Shown here piece by piece: positions 33,140-42,220 of a DNA stretch of 64,000 nt (positions within the stretch are counted from its first letter, which is position 1; each line of letters starts with the position of its first letter). The translations under genes were made by a program, and so were the position numbers. The notes under the pieces are model-generated. The model was not told the origin of the DNA and searched no databases. It was given only the letters and a program-made list of their open reading frames with translations. Origin of the DNA: Myxococcales bacterium (lineage in GTDB: Bacteria; Myxococcota_A; Polyangia; Polyangiales; Ga0077539); assembly GCA_016793325.1 (NCBI GenBank), contig JAEUKI010000040.1, forward strand, positions 186,001 to 250,000. Direction: 5' to 3'.

Positions 33140-33978
33140 GTGAAGTGATCCATGAGCGCTCGGACGCGGCTCGTGGCGCGCAGGTCCTTCAGCGTGAGCA
33201 GCCAGAGATCCCTCCCGAACGCAGGGTCCGTCGGCGCGATCTGCACGAGGGACGGGTCGTGCTCCGGCGCAAACGTCGCGAGAAAGTGAGCTCCGATGCC
33301 CGCGCTCACGGCGTCGTACATCGCGTCCGTGTTCGGCCCCACGCGCAGCGCGATCTTGGCGTCGGGCGCGTTCTTCGCGAGCCACTCGTCGAGCCAGCGC
33401 ATCTCCATGCGCTCGTCCCAGTGAAGCCACGGAAACGCGCTCAATGGAGCGCCCTCTCCAACGCGATCGACCAGTGATTTTGCAGCGAACACAGCGAAGT
33501 CGACGCGGCCGATCTTGCGCCCAACTAGGTACTCGGGCGGCGTGTTGGTCATGCGCAACACGACGTCGGCCTCGCGCCTCGTGAGCGACAGCTCGACGTC
33601 GCTCGAGAGCACCGTGAGCTCGACCTTCGGATAGCGCGCGGCAAACGAAGCGAAGCGCTCGTGATAGCGGCGAAAGAGCATGTCCATCGTCGCGACGCGG
33701 AGCTTTCCCTCGAGCTGCGCGTCCCGCCCGAGCACTCGCGCCTCGAGCGCGTGCATCTCGGCCTCGACGCGCTCGGCAGCCTCGATGACCTCGACGCCCG
33801 CCGCCGTCGCGATGAAGCCCTCTGGTGTCTGATCGAACAAGCGAACGCCCAGCGTCTGCTCGATCGAGCGCAGCCTTCGCCCCACCGTCGTATGCGTCGC
33901 GCCCAAGCGCTCTGCGGCACGACTGAGCGTCTTGTCTCGACCGATCGCCAACACGTACCGCAGGTCGTCCCAGTCCAC
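33124..33978 (-). CDS. LysR-family transcriptional regulator
   Basis: The chosen start is GTG 33978, preceded by GGAG with a 9-nt gap; this gives 284 residues beginning M-D-W-D-D-L-R-Y-V-L. A long upstream extension has no regulator features. The winged helix-turn-helix lies at about 3-60 (T-L-S-R-A-A-E-R-L-G-A-T-H-T-T-V-G-R-R-L), and the substrate-binding domain follows. It is divergent from the MDR oxidoreductase gene across 204 bp containing an inverted repeat, so it probably controls that gene. The final residues G-T-V-L and the stop codon come from a palindromic element terminus. Confidence 0.88.
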   Translation of the reverse strand: MDWDDLRYVLAIGRDKTLSRAAERLGATHTTVGRRLRSIEQTLGVRLFDQTPEGFIATAAGVEVIEAAERVEAEMHALEARVLGRDAQLEGKLRVATMDMLFRRYHERFASFAARYPKVELTVLSSDVELSLTRREADVVLRMTNTPPEYLVGRKIGRVDFAVFAAKSLVDRVGEGAPLSAFPWLHWDERMEMRWLDEWLAKNAPDAKIALRVGPNTDAMYDAVSAGIGAHFLATFAPEHDPSLVQIAPTDPAFGRDLWLLTLKDLRATSRVRALMDHFTGTVL

Positions 33979-34107
33979 TGATTGCAGCTCCGCTTCGGGT
34001 TCGCGACAGGCGCGAACGCTAACACTGTGCAGCCTCGCGCGTGCTCGATCTTGCCTGTCTTCTTTCGAACCGCTCGCTCCGCTGGTGGCGGCTTCGCTTC
34101 GGGTTCG

Positions 34108-34125
34108 GTGTGCATCGTTGCACAC
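34108..34125. promoter_or_regulatory. Inverted-repeat candidate LysR operator
   Basis: GTGTGCA-TCGT-TGCACAC is an 18-bp perfect inverted repeat with 7-bp arms and a 4-bp spacer. It lies between the divergent LysR (33978) and MDR (34183) genes, 57 bp before the MDR start. LysR regulators bind such sites. The assignment is by position and symmetry only. Confidence 0.45.
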
Positions 34126-34182
34126 GACGTGTTCACAATCGATCGTCGACGGTCGCGCAGGGGCGATCCACCGTTGCTGCCC

Positions 34183-35157
34183 ATGATGAGAGCAGCAGTG
34201 ATGAGCGAGTACGGAGCCCCGAGCGTCCTCGCGCTCCGCGAGGTGTCACCCCCGAAGATCAGCGACGACGCGGTGCTCGTTCGGGTACGCGCCTCGACGG
34301 TGTCGTCGGGCGACGCGCGGGTGCGCGCCGCGAATTTTCCTGGAGGATTCTCGCTGATCGCGCGGCTGATCTTCGGGTGGCGTCGGCCCAAGCAGCCCGT
34401 GCTCGGCGTCGACGTCGCGGGCGTGATCGAAGCGGTCGGCAGAGACGTTCGTGATTTTCGCGTCGGAGACGAGGTCTTCGGCATGTGCGGAACCCGCATG
34501 GGAGCCCACGCCGAGCTCTGCGCGCTCTCGACCAAGGGATGCATCGCCAAGAAGCCCGCCGAGCTCACGTTCGAGCAGGCCGCGGCGCTCACGTTCGGAG
34601 GGACCACCGCGTTGGACTTCTTTCGACGCGCGAAGCTCGCGAGAGGCGAACGATTGCTCGTCAACGGAGCGTCTGGCTCCGTCGGCGTCGCGGCGATCCA
34701 GCTCGCCAAGAGCGCGGGAGCGCACGTGACCGCCGTGTGCAGCGCGCGAAACTTCGAGCTCGTTCGCATCCTCGGCGCGGACGCGACGATCGACTACAAC
34801 ACGAGGGATTTCGCTGACGGAAGCGAACAGTGGGACCTCGTGATGGACACGGTCGGCAACGCGCCGTACCCGCGCGCAAAGCGCGCCCTCGCGGACGGAG
34901 GACGGCTCTTGCTCGTGCTCGCCACGCTCGGAGACCTCTTCACGGCGCCCTGGTACTCGCTCACGAGTCCCCATCGCGTCATCGCAGGGCCTGTTGAAGA
35001 GCGCAGAGAGTACGGCGAGACGCTCGCGAAGCTCGCGCGCGAGGGGCGCATTCGCGCGGTGATCGACGAGGAGTTTTCGCTCGAGCGCATCGCAGAGGCG
35101 CACGCGCTGGTCGACACTGGGCGCAAGCGAGGCAACGTCGTCGTGCGCGTGAGCTGA
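34183..35157 (+). CDS. Zinc-free MDR-family NAD(P)-dependent oxidoreductase (quinone reductase-like)
   Basis: The 324-residue protein has the medium-chain dehydrogenase layout. The N-terminal GroES-like domain has L-G-V-D-V-A-G-V-I-E-A-V-G near 69-81 and F-R-V-G-D-E-V-F-G. The Rossmann domain has L-L-V-N-G-A-S-G-S-V-G-V-A-A near 155-168, the NADP-binding A-S-G-S-V-G motif. No zinc-binding catalytic Cys/His cluster is seen, as in NADPH:quinone oxidoreductase-type members. The start is the first of two adjacent ATGs. It is likely controlled by the divergent LysR gene. Confidence 0.85.
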   Translation: MMRAAVMSEYGAPSVLALREVSPPKISDDAVLVRVRASTVSSGDARVRAANFPGGFSLIARLIFGWRRPKQPVLGVDVAGVIEAVGRDVRDFRVGDEVFGMCGTRMGAHAELCALSTKGCIAKKPAELTFEQAAALTFGGTTALDFFRRAKLARGERLLVNGASGSVGVAAIQLAKSAGAHVTAVCSARNFELVRILGADATIDYNTRDFADGSEQWDLVMDTVGNAPYPRAKRALADGGRLLLVLATLGDLFTAPWYSLTSPHRVIAGPVEERREYGETLAKLAREGRIRAVIDEEFSLERIAEAHALVDTGRKRGNVVVRVS

Positions 35158-35158
35158 G

Positions 35159-37000
35159 CTACAGCGCGTCGATGCCGAACTGAACCCCCGTCGCGTCTGG
35201 GCTGGTGATCTCGATGATCCCCGGCGCCGTGCCCATCGGCATCTTCGAATACAAGCGAATGTTGCCCGCGTCGCCCGTGCCCATGGGTCGCACAGGGACG
35301 ATGATCTCTGCGCGACCGTCGCCAGTCACGTCGCGCAGCAACATGCGCGGCAAGAAACGCTCGCTCCCCGAAGCCATGATCGAGGGGAGAAAGAGCGCGA
35401 ACCCGACCATCGGGCGAAACGACGTGACCTCGATCCTCGAGGCCAGCGAGAGGTTGTCCACGAGCAACGCGTCGATGAGCCCGTCGCCTGTCACATCGCC
35501 GGCCGCGATCACGCCTGGCTCCTCGCCAGTGATCCACGGAAGGCCGTTCGAAATCTCGTCGGTGATGGGCGAGCTGCTCGTCCCGCCATGCAGCACCGAG
35601 AGGCTGATGTACCCACCGTCGTTTCCCCACGTGACGAACAAGTCTGCGATGCCATCGCCGTCCGCGTCTCCGCCGCCAGCGATCGCGTTCGCGAAGTTGT
35701 TACGACTTCCGCCTCCGATGCGAGCGAGGCGAGGCGGCGTCGTCACAGGATCCGGTCCACCTGCGTAGATCCACACTTCTCCAGCGCCGTTGATCGTGTT
35801 TCTTCCGCGCACCGCGAGGTCTGCGTAGCCGTCGTTGTTCATGTCGCCCGCAGCCGTGACGCGCGCGGGAATCGGGATGTCTCCCGAATCCAACGCAGGC
35901 AACGTCAGCGCGACGCGACGATCGATCGAGAACGGAATCGGTCCACGCTGAGCAAGAAACACATCGAGTCGACGACGCGTCGAGCCGCCGTTCGGAGCGT
36001 TGACGATCGTCGCGAGGTCCGCGAGTCCGTCGCCGTTGAAGTCACCAGCAGGCGACGCTCCGCCCGCGAAGGGCACCGTCGAATTAGCGGTGATTCGCCC
36101 CAGATACGAGGGCATCGTGGGGTCGCCACCGACGAGCGCGATCGTCCCAACCGACACGGCAGAGCCTTGAGCGCCGTAGAGCGCCGCATCCGCGCGTCCA
36201 TCGCCCGTCGCATCACCGAGGATCGAACTGAGCGGTCCCAGCAAGAACCCTCCTCCGAACGTCGCGCAGTTGGGCGTGGGCATGTGCACCTGCGTGCACT
36301 CGTCGAGGTTGCCCGACGCGGTCGGCGACCCAGCTCCGAAGGTCGAATAGAAGAACGTTCGCGACAAGTGCGAGAGCGTGGACGGCGGCTGAATGACCCG
36401 AGAGGTCACCAGCACGTCTTGCCCGAGGTCTCCCTGAAAATTCGCAGCGACTCCGTGACCCGACTGGCTCCCTGTCAGCGAGTTCGAGAGCACGTTGATG
36501 GACCAGACCGCCGAGCACGACGTTCCTCGTGGGGCGCGCATGTCACACGCGCGAAAGAACCAGATCCCGCGCCGGTCACTCATCGGGCGTCCGACGTCGC
36601 CCACCGCGAGCTGCCGTCCCGTGCCGCGCCCCATCAACACGCTGCCCACCTGCGCGATCTCGAACGTGGGGCTGCGATTGAATTCGACGGTGAACGTCCC
36701 GCCTGTCTCACCCATATCGACGGCCACAAGCACAACTGCGGTGGTGACGTTCGTGGTCGACAACGGCGCGATCAATCGCGGCGTGACGAACGGCGCGCTG
36801 CTGTCCTGAACGTCGTCGACGCTCGCATCGACGCCAGTGTCGACCACGACGCCGGTGTCCATCGCGACGTCCGCGGCGCCTGTGTCGTTCGCGTCTGTTG
36901 CGATCGAGCCGTCTCCGGCTGCGACGTAGCGCGAACGATCCACGAAGCACGCAGACAACAAGCATCCGAGCGCTGCGGCGCTTTTCATCGAGAGCTTCAT
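35159..37000 (-). CDS. FG-GAP/VCBS-repeat lipoprotein
   Basis: The 613-residue protein has signal M-K-L-S-M-K-S-A-A-A-L-G-C-L-L-S-A-C (Cys18) and a D-T-G-V-V-V-D-T-G spacer. Seven or more FG-GAP-type calcium-binding repeats are spread over about 200-600: D-F-N-G-D-G-L-A-D-L-A, D-M-N-N-D-G-Y-A-D-L-A, D-A-D-G-D-G-I-A-D-L-F, D-V-T-G-D-G-L-I-D-A-L. They fold into an integrin-like propeller on the surface. GGAGGGAGG lies just upstream of the start at 37000. The start overlaps the stop of the gene at 37000-38037 by one base (TGATG), so they are coupled. Confidence 0.87.
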   Translation of the reverse strand: MKLSMKSAAALGCLLSACFVDRSRYVAAGDGSIATDANDTGAADVAMDTGVVVDTGVDASVDDVQDSSAPFVTPRLIAPLSTTNVTTAVVLVAVDMGETGGTFTVEFNRSPTFEIAQVGSVLMGRGTGRQLAVGDVGRPMSDRRGIWFFRACDMRAPRGTSCSAVWSINVLSNSLTGSQSGHGVAANFQGDLGQDVLVTSRVIQPPSTLSHLSRTFFYSTFGAGSPTASGNLDECTQVHMPTPNCATFGGGFLLGPLSSILGDATGDGRADAALYGAQGSAVSVGTIALVGGDPTMPSYLGRITANSTVPFAGGASPAGDFNGDGLADLATIVNAPNGGSTRRRLDVFLAQRGPIPFSIDRRVALTLPALDSGDIPIPARVTAAGDMNNDGYADLAVRGRNTINGAGEVWIYAGGPDPVTTPPRLARIGGGSRNNFANAIAGGGDADGDGIADLFVTWGNDGGYISLSVLHGGTSSSPITDEISNGLPWITGEEPGVIAAGDVTGDGLIDALLVDNLSLASRIEVTSFRPMVGFALFLPSIMASGSERFLPRMLLRDVTGDGRAEIIVPVRPMGTGDAGNIRLYSKMPMGTAPGIIEITSPDATGVQFGIDAL

Positions 37001-38037
37001 CAGAACCTCCCTCCGATCGAAACCGTCGCGCCGTTGCGCGAGGGGAGCACCACTGCCAGCGGGATCTCTTCCGTTCGTCTCGGAGCGAGCACGTACCAGA
37101 GCACTCCGCCCACGGTCGCCGCTGCGCCCACGGATCCCGCGATCACGGCGCCGGTCGAGAGGCCGTTGATGCTCCCGACGCGCGCGTCGATCTGCTCGAG
37201 GGTGAGCCCGGTGCAGACGCGCATCGCGTCACCGGGACACATCGAATCAAGAGCGCTCCTCTGCGTGCTCGCGACGAGCCAGAGCACTCCGCCCGCGACG
37301 AGCCCTGCGCCGCCCGCGCCGACGACGATCCACGGTCCGACGCCGGGACCCACCGTGCGCGTCGTCGTGCGCGGAGGAGGCGGGCTGTCTCCTTCGACGA
37401 GCTGCAGCTCGACCGCGATCGTCTGCGTCGCGCCACGCTCGACGTTCACCGTGCGATCGAAGGGCCGTCGCTGCGGAACGCTCACGCGCACCGTCACGCT
37501 CCCCGTCGCGACCGTGTACGGCGCGTCGATGAGCGACAACGGCAACCGCTCGGTCCCGACGAACACCTCGGTCCCCGCGGGCGCGTTGGGCAGTCGGACC
37601 ACGATCCTGCCCGAGCTCGCGTTGATCTCGCTCGTGATCGTCCGACATCCCGCGATGATCTCTTCGCGATTGCGCAGAGAGTCGTCGCGCTCGGCGTCGC
37701 GGATGCACACCTCGGTGTTGCCGAGGGCGCTCGCGTACAGACGCATCGCTTGCTGCTCGCGCGCGATGAAGAGCCTGAGCGACGGCGTCATCTGAATGGC
37801 CGCGGCGCGCTCGGCAAACGTGAGCGCCTCGGCGTGTTGACCTGCTTGCCTCGCGGTCTCGGCCTGCTCGATCAACGCTCGACGCGCGGCGAGCTCGGCC
37901 GCGGTCGGCGCGGTCACCGTCGGCTGCGCGACGGGCTCAGCGGCGGCCTGGGCGTGCGCCGCCATCGGCGCGGCCCAGAGCGCGGAGGTCAGCGCTGCCG
38001 CGAACGCCCTCCGTACGATCGTCCCCTGAAGGCTCAT
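37000..38037 (-). CDS. Exported PEGA-like membrane protein
   Basis: The 345-residue protein starts at ATG 38037 with GAGG six bases upstream; the longer frame to 38073 lacks a good ribosome site. The signal peptide (about 1-32) ends A-A-H-A-Q-A. A helical tetratricopeptide-like stretch (about 40-130) has E-Q-A-E-T-A-R-Q-A-G-Q-H-A-E-A-L. A PEGA-like beta domain (about 140-210) has V-R-L-P-N-A-P-A-G-T-E-V-F-V-G. A Pro-rich link and two hydrophobic helices (about 240-262 and 288-310) follow. PEGA domains occur in surface-layer and anchoring proteins. It is the middle gene of a three-gene envelope operon. Confidence 0.75.
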   Translation of the reverse strand: MSLQGTIVRRAFAAALTSALWAAPMAAHAQAAAEPVAQPTVTAPTAAELAARRALIEQAETARQAGQHAEALTFAERAAAIQMTPSLRLFIAREQQAMRLYASALGNTEVCIRDAERDDSLRNREEIIAGCRTITSEINASSGRIVVRLPNAPAGTEVFVGTERLPLSLIDAPYTVATGSVTVRVSVPQRRPFDRTVNVERGATQTIAVELQLVEGDSPPPPRTTTRTVGPGVGPWIVVGAGGAGLVAGGVLWLVASTQRSALDSMCPGDAMRVCTGLTLEQIDARVGSINGLSTGAVIAGSVGAAATVGGVLWYVLAPRRTEEIPLAVVLPSRNGATVSIGGRF

Positions 38038-38079
38038 CGCGACCCTCGCTGTAATTCGTGTGTAATTTTTCAAGATCGC

Positions 38080-38760
38080 TCAGTTCGTGACGGTGAACAC
38101 TTCGACCGCGTTGCGCAGGCTCACGCTGAAGCTCGAGTCTCCGGTCGCGCCCGCGGGCACCACGCGGCTGCTGCGCGTGACGCGAACGCGCTCGTTGGTC
38201 GCGGTCCCCACGTCGGATCGGAGCCTGCCCGCGGGGATGCCCGCGGAGCCTCGGTCGTCGACGGTCGTGCTGTAGTCCCGGGTCTCGACGCGCGCCGATC
38301 CCGATCCACCCGGGGTCCACGTGACGAGCACCGATTGCCTCGGGTCGAGGTTTTGTCGATCCATGGGGGCGGTGATGCGGTGAATCGCGGGTCCCGCAAC
38401 GGTCACGCCCGCCACGCGATCTGCGCCAGAGGTCACGTCGAGCGTGTACGTCGTGCAATAGCTCGATTGATTGCCCGTGTAGCGACCGCTGCCCATGTCG
38501 AACGTGAGGGTCACTTCGCCGCAGCTCGAACGGACGACCACGGTGGCGTCTGACACCACCGCGCCCGCCTTGGTGACGCGCACGTCGAAATCCGTGGAAA
38601 ATTGCTCGGGCGTCTGCGCGTTCGACTGACGCTCGGACGACGAGACGTTGCCGTCGATCTGCAGCGTCTGCGTGCCCGTTCCGGGATTGTTGGGCGAGCC
38701 AGGACCGCAGGCGGCGAGCGTCGCGAGAACGGCGAGATGAATGACTGTGCGTCGAAGCAT
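38080..38760 (-). CDS. Small lipoprotein with Ig-like/carboxypeptidase-regulatory-type domain
   Basis: The 226-residue protein has signal M-L-R-R-T-V-I-H-L-A-V-L-A-T-L-A-A-C (Cys18) and a Gly/Asn/Pro-rich spacer. The rest is beta-rich (V-S-D-A-T-V-V-V-R-S-S-C-G-E-V-T-L, then V-A-G-V-T-V-A-G-P). No enzymatic motif is seen. It is the first gene of the operon leading to 37000-38037 and 35159-37000, with 42 bp to the next gene. The start at 38760 was chosen for the lipoprotein signal; an upstream frame extension is not credible. Confidence 0.7.
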   Translation of the reverse strand: MLRRTVIHLAVLATLAACGPGSPNNPGTGTQTLQIDGNVSSSERQSNAQTPEQFSTDFDVRVTKAGAVVSDATVVVRSSCGEVTLTFDMGSGRYTGNQSSYCTTYTLDVTSGADRVAGVTVAGPAIHRITAPMDRQNLDPRQSVLVTWTPGGSGSARVETRDYSTTVDDRGSAGIPAGRLRSDVGTATNERVRVTRSSRVVPAGATGDSSFSVSLRNAVEVFTVTN

Positions 38761-38902
38761 TGGGTGGTCGACCAGGGAGTGTACCCCTGTTGAGGGGGGC
38801 AAAAGAATCCGCGGCATACCCTGTCCGGCGCTTCGCTCGCGCACCCAAATCCCCCCTCGCATTGTCGTCGCGGGCGGTTACACTCCGCGGCCGTTGCTCC
38901 TC

Positions 38903-41900
38903 ATGTCCCACGGACTGCGTCTTTTGGGTGACGCACGCGACCTCGCTCCGCTGCGCACCCTCGTCGACGTCGCCCCCGCGCTGCTCGATGCTGGATGGAC
39001 CGAGATCACTGCCGAGGGTCGCCCCGGCAGCATCATCGTGTCCACGAAGCTCGATGCGAAGCTGGCGGCGACGCTCCAAGCTCGAGGCTGCGAGGTCGTT
39101 CGCGTTCGGTCGAACAAGGCCTCGGTCACGGTCACCCCTCTCGCCGAGGGAAGAGACAGTGAAAACTGGCCCGCTGCCACAGGCCGCGACGCCGGGACGC
39201 TGCTCGAAGCGCTGCGCCCGCTGCGGGCGCACGGCGATCCCGTCGTCGACGAGGCGGTGTTCTGGGTTCCCGTCGAGTCGCAAGGGGCGCAGCGGACCGT
39301 CGAACGGCTGCTCGCGCTCGGCCGCGACGACGTGACCGTGTCCGAGTGGGACGAGCGCGGCTCGCGCGTGCTCGTGTTGCGCGCGCCCAACCCGCCCATG
39401 TATCTGCTCATGCGCGCCCGCGAAGAGCCGCACGAAGGCGTGCGCGCGTACGCCCGCGTCGAGGGAGGCCTGTGGGTCGAGTGGGGCTACATGCACCCGT
39501 TGCCCGCGGTCGCGTCGCGGACGCTCGCCAAAGCGGCGCGCGCGGCCTTCGTCGAGCACACGGGCAAGTGGCGCATCGCGCCCTCGCCGTGGACCGAGCG
39601 ATCGATCTTCGACGCGGTGATTCCCACGATCGACGCGAGCCGCGTGGACCTGTCGAAGAGCGACGGTGAATCGCGGTTCACGGTGCACCTGCGGCTCACG
39701 TACGCGCCGGACACCGTGCCCGAGCTGTGGCTGCTCGACCCTTCGCAGTTCGCCGCGCTCGAGTCGTTCGTCGAGGTCTCGAGCGCCGACGAGCTCGCGC
39801 GCTTCACCGTGGCCCGCATGGAGAGCCCCCGCGGCGTGCTCTATGTGCTCCGCGAGATCGTCCGCCCCAACGCCTCGCGCCTCGGCACGCGCGTGTCCGA
39901 CCTCCTCGAGCTCAGGGGCTACTCGCGCGTGGCCGCGACGGACAATTTGTACCTGCCCGTCGGGCGAAGGCTCGCGCCGGTGATGCGCCGCGACGAGCTG
40001 CGAAAGCTCCTCGGCCTCGACCGCGCGCAAGCCGTGGTTGTCCACGAAGACACCGACGGAATCGCCCTCTATTCGCTGAACAACGTCGACGAGGTCCCCC
40101 TCGCGCGCTGGGTTGAATACGTGGCCACCGATCGACGCTTCGCGCTCGATCGCATGATGGAGACGATGATCTTCGACCTGCCGGGCGTGGCCATCGCGAG
40201 CCGCCCCAAGGTCGATCGCGAGCGGCGCGAGAAGGACAAGGGCGAGAGCTCGGAGCCAGCGCGGCCGCCAGCGCCAGCGCCGAGGTCGACCAAGCGCACG
40301 CAGCCCGCTCCGCAAGAGGTCGCGCAGGCCCCCGAGGTCAGCGAAGACGAGGCGAAGCTGCGCGAGCAAGCGCGAGAGCTCGAGGCGAAGATCTCTGCGG
40401 GCGGCTGCGACGACGCGGCCACGTGGAGCGCGCTCGCGGAGGTCAAGTCCAAGCTGCGCCAGGGCGAAGAAGCCGCGCAGTGCCTCGAAGCGTCGATGTT
40501 TCACGGCGCCATCGAAGGTCAGTCCGCGGGCCTCTTGGCATCCCTCCGACGCAAGGCCGTCGGCGCAAAGGGAACGCCCGAAGAGCTCGTCGACCTCGCC
40601 GTTCGCAAGGTGTTGATCCCGTCGGAGGCCTCGATGCTCGGGGCGGGCGCGCTCGAGCTGCTCACCAAGGGCGACGGCGCGTTCGACATGCTCGCGCAAC
40701 AAGTGGTGCAGCGCTTCAGCGAGCCGGATCTCCCGGTGTCGCGCAGGCTCGCGTGGCTCGTGCTCTCGTCGGTGAACAAGCGCGCCAACGACAAGCTCGG
40801 GCTCACGCGCTCCAAAGAGAAGCTCCTCGGAGGGATGAACGAGCGCGGCCTCCACGAGGTCTACGACCTCCCGGGCTTCGTGCGCTTTCACCTCGCGCTC
40901 GACGCTGCGTCGGGCGACGGGATGGAGAGCTCGTCGCGCGCCGATCAAATCGCGGCGCTCGAGAGCCTCTGGACCAAAGCGGTCACCACGCAGATCAAAG
41001 AGCTCGACGCCAACGCGTGCTTCGTGCGGCTCTTGTTCGCGGTGGGCTTCACGCGCGTGGGCGCGGGCTCGCGCGCCAAGGACCTCGTCGCGCAGGTCGA
41101 GACCGAGATGCCCGCGTTCGACGCGGGCGCGAGCACCGTGGGCGACCCGAACCCGATCTTGTTTCGCTTGTACATGGCGCGGCTCGCGAACATGGCGACG
41201 CAGGGCAGCGCCGAGTCGTGGGAGCGCGAGGTCGAGTCGATCATGAACGCCGTTCCCGAAGCGCGACGACGCGATCGGGCCGAGCTGTTTCGCAAGCGCA
41301 GCGAGTGGCTTCGCTCGGGCGCGCCCACAGAGATCCGGCCGTCGTGGCAGCACAAGAGCGCCGAGGACGCTCTCAAGGGCGGCGAAGCGGACCCTCCGAC
41401 GCTGCCCGACGCGATCGCCAAGGTGTTCGAAGCGCCCGCGCTCTTCGACCACGAGCGCACCGACGCGATCGAGCGCGCGCTGAAGAGCGCCCTTCGCACA
41501 GGCAACGAGCAGACGCTCGGCGCGACGCTCGACGCAGCGACGCCGAGGCTCGAGGCGATCGCCATCTTGGGCCACCGCGCGTCGGCCATCGGCGCGTGCC
41601 TGCAAGCCGCGGCGACGCTCGGGGACGCGCCCGCGGTCGAACGTCTGCTCGATCGGATCGTGCTCATCGCGAGCACGCCGGATCAAACGCTGTCCGTGCG
41701 CGACCTCTTGCTCGCGGTCAACCCAGGCATCGCGGCGCTTCGCAAGATGGGCGCGGGCGACGCTGCGGCTCGGCTGCTCGACGCGCTCTCGCCCATCGCG
41801 GCCAAGAGCTCGCGCGACGCGCTGCGGCTGCGATCATCGCTCGCCGAAGGGTTCTTGCAGCTGCGCGAAGGAGAGCGCGCGCTGGACCTGCTCGACTCGA

Positions 41901-42220
41901 CGATCGACGACACGCTCAAGGGCTCGCTCGACTACAACGGGCGCCACGACGCGATGTCCGCAGCGCTCACGGCGCTGCGACGGTGGCCCGTGAGCGCGCG
42001 CGGGGCGCGCTGCGACAAGGTGTTCGACGAGATCGAGACGTTCGGCGACAACTTCACGACGCGGCGCTTCTACGCGACGTACAAGCTGCTCGTGCTCGAG
42101 AAGCTCATCGACGCGGTGACCGACGAAGTGACGCTGCGAAGCGACAAGATCCGCACCTTCCTCGAGGGCGAGGAGCAAGCGGTGCGGCGCAAGGTACTGG
42201 CTGACTGGAGGACTCTGTGA
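38903..42220 (+). CDS. Large MoxR-operon protein (1105 aa), probable ternary-system component
   Basis: The start is ATG 38903 (M-S-H-G-L-R-L-L-G-D-A-R-D). The N-terminal ~430 residues are alpha/beta and hold several domain-like blocks, including V-E-W-G-Y-M-H-P-L near 193-201 and Y-L-P-V-G-R-R-L-A-P-V near 350-360. A charged Pro/Ala/Lys-rich linker (about 440-485) follows. The C-terminal ~600 residues are helical and repeat-like (D-A-I-E-R-A-L-K-S-A-L-R-T, L-L-D-A-L-S-P-I-A-A-K). No known enzyme motif is visible. The stop overlaps the GTG start of the MoxR ATPase by 4 bp. Such large variable partners are typical of MoxR-based ternary conflict or quality-control systems, and I assign it there by context. 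Confidence 0.7.
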   Translation: MSHGLRLLGDARDLAPLRTLVDVAPALLDAGWTEITAEGRPGSIIVSTKLDAKLAATLQARGCEVVRVRSNKASVTVTPLAEGRDSENWPAATGRDAGTLLEALRPLRAHGDPVVDEAVFWVPVESQGAQRTVERLLALGRDDVTVSEWDERGSRVLVLRAPNPPMYLLMRAREEPHEGVRAYARVEGGLWVEWGYMHPLPAVASRTLAKAARAAFVEHTGKWRIAPSPWTERSIFDAVIPTIDASRVDLSKSDGESRFTVHLRLTYAPDTVPELWLLDPSQFAALESFVEVSSADELARFTVARMESPRGVLYVLREIVRPNASRLGTRVSDLLELRGYSRVAATDNLYLPVGRRLAPVMRRDELRKLLGLDRAQAVVVHEDTDGIALYSLNNVDEVPLARWVEYVATDRRFALDRMMETMIFDLPGVAIASRPKVDRERREKDKGESSEPARPPAPAPRSTKRTQPAPQEVAQAPEVSEDEAKLREQARELEAKISAGGCDDAATWSALAEVKSKLRQGEEAAQCLEASMFHGAIEGQSAGLLASLRRKAVGAKGTPEELVDLAVRKVLIPSEASMLGAGALELLTKGDGAFDMLAQQVVQRFSEPDLPVSRRLAWLVLSSVNKRANDKLGLTRSKEKLLGGMNERGLHEVYDLPGFVRFHLALDAASGDGMESSSRADQIAALESLWTKAVTTQIKELDANACFVRLLFAVGFTRVGAGSRAKDLVAQVETEMPAFDAGASTVGDPNPILFRLYMARLANMATQGSAESWEREVESIMNAVPEARRRDRAELFRKRSEWLRSGAPTEIRPSWQHKSAEDALKGGEADPPTLPDAIAKVFEAPALFDHERTDAIERALKSALRTGNEQTLGATLDAATPRLEAIAILGHRASAIGACLQAAATLGDAPAVERLLDRIVLIASTPDQTLSVRDLLLAVNPGIAALRKMGAGDAAARLLDALSPIAAKSSRDALRLRSSLAEGFLQLREGERALDLLDSTIDDTLKGSLDYNGRHDAMSAALTALRRWPVSARGARCDKVFDEIETFGDNFTTRRFYATYKLLVLEKLIDAVTDEVTLRSDKIRTFLEGEEQAVRRKVLADWRTL

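Noticed and set aside
33979..34125. N-terminal extension of the LysR protein
   Set aside because: The extra ~49 residues lack regulator features, overlap the putative operator, and the GTG at 33978 has a good ribosome site.
37937..41686. 1249-codon minus-strand open frame
   Set aside because: It is antisense to the 1105-aa MoxR-operon gene and neighbours; the + strand proteins have signals, couplings and codon bias, while this frame is Arg/Gly/Asp-rich shadow translation caused by high GC.
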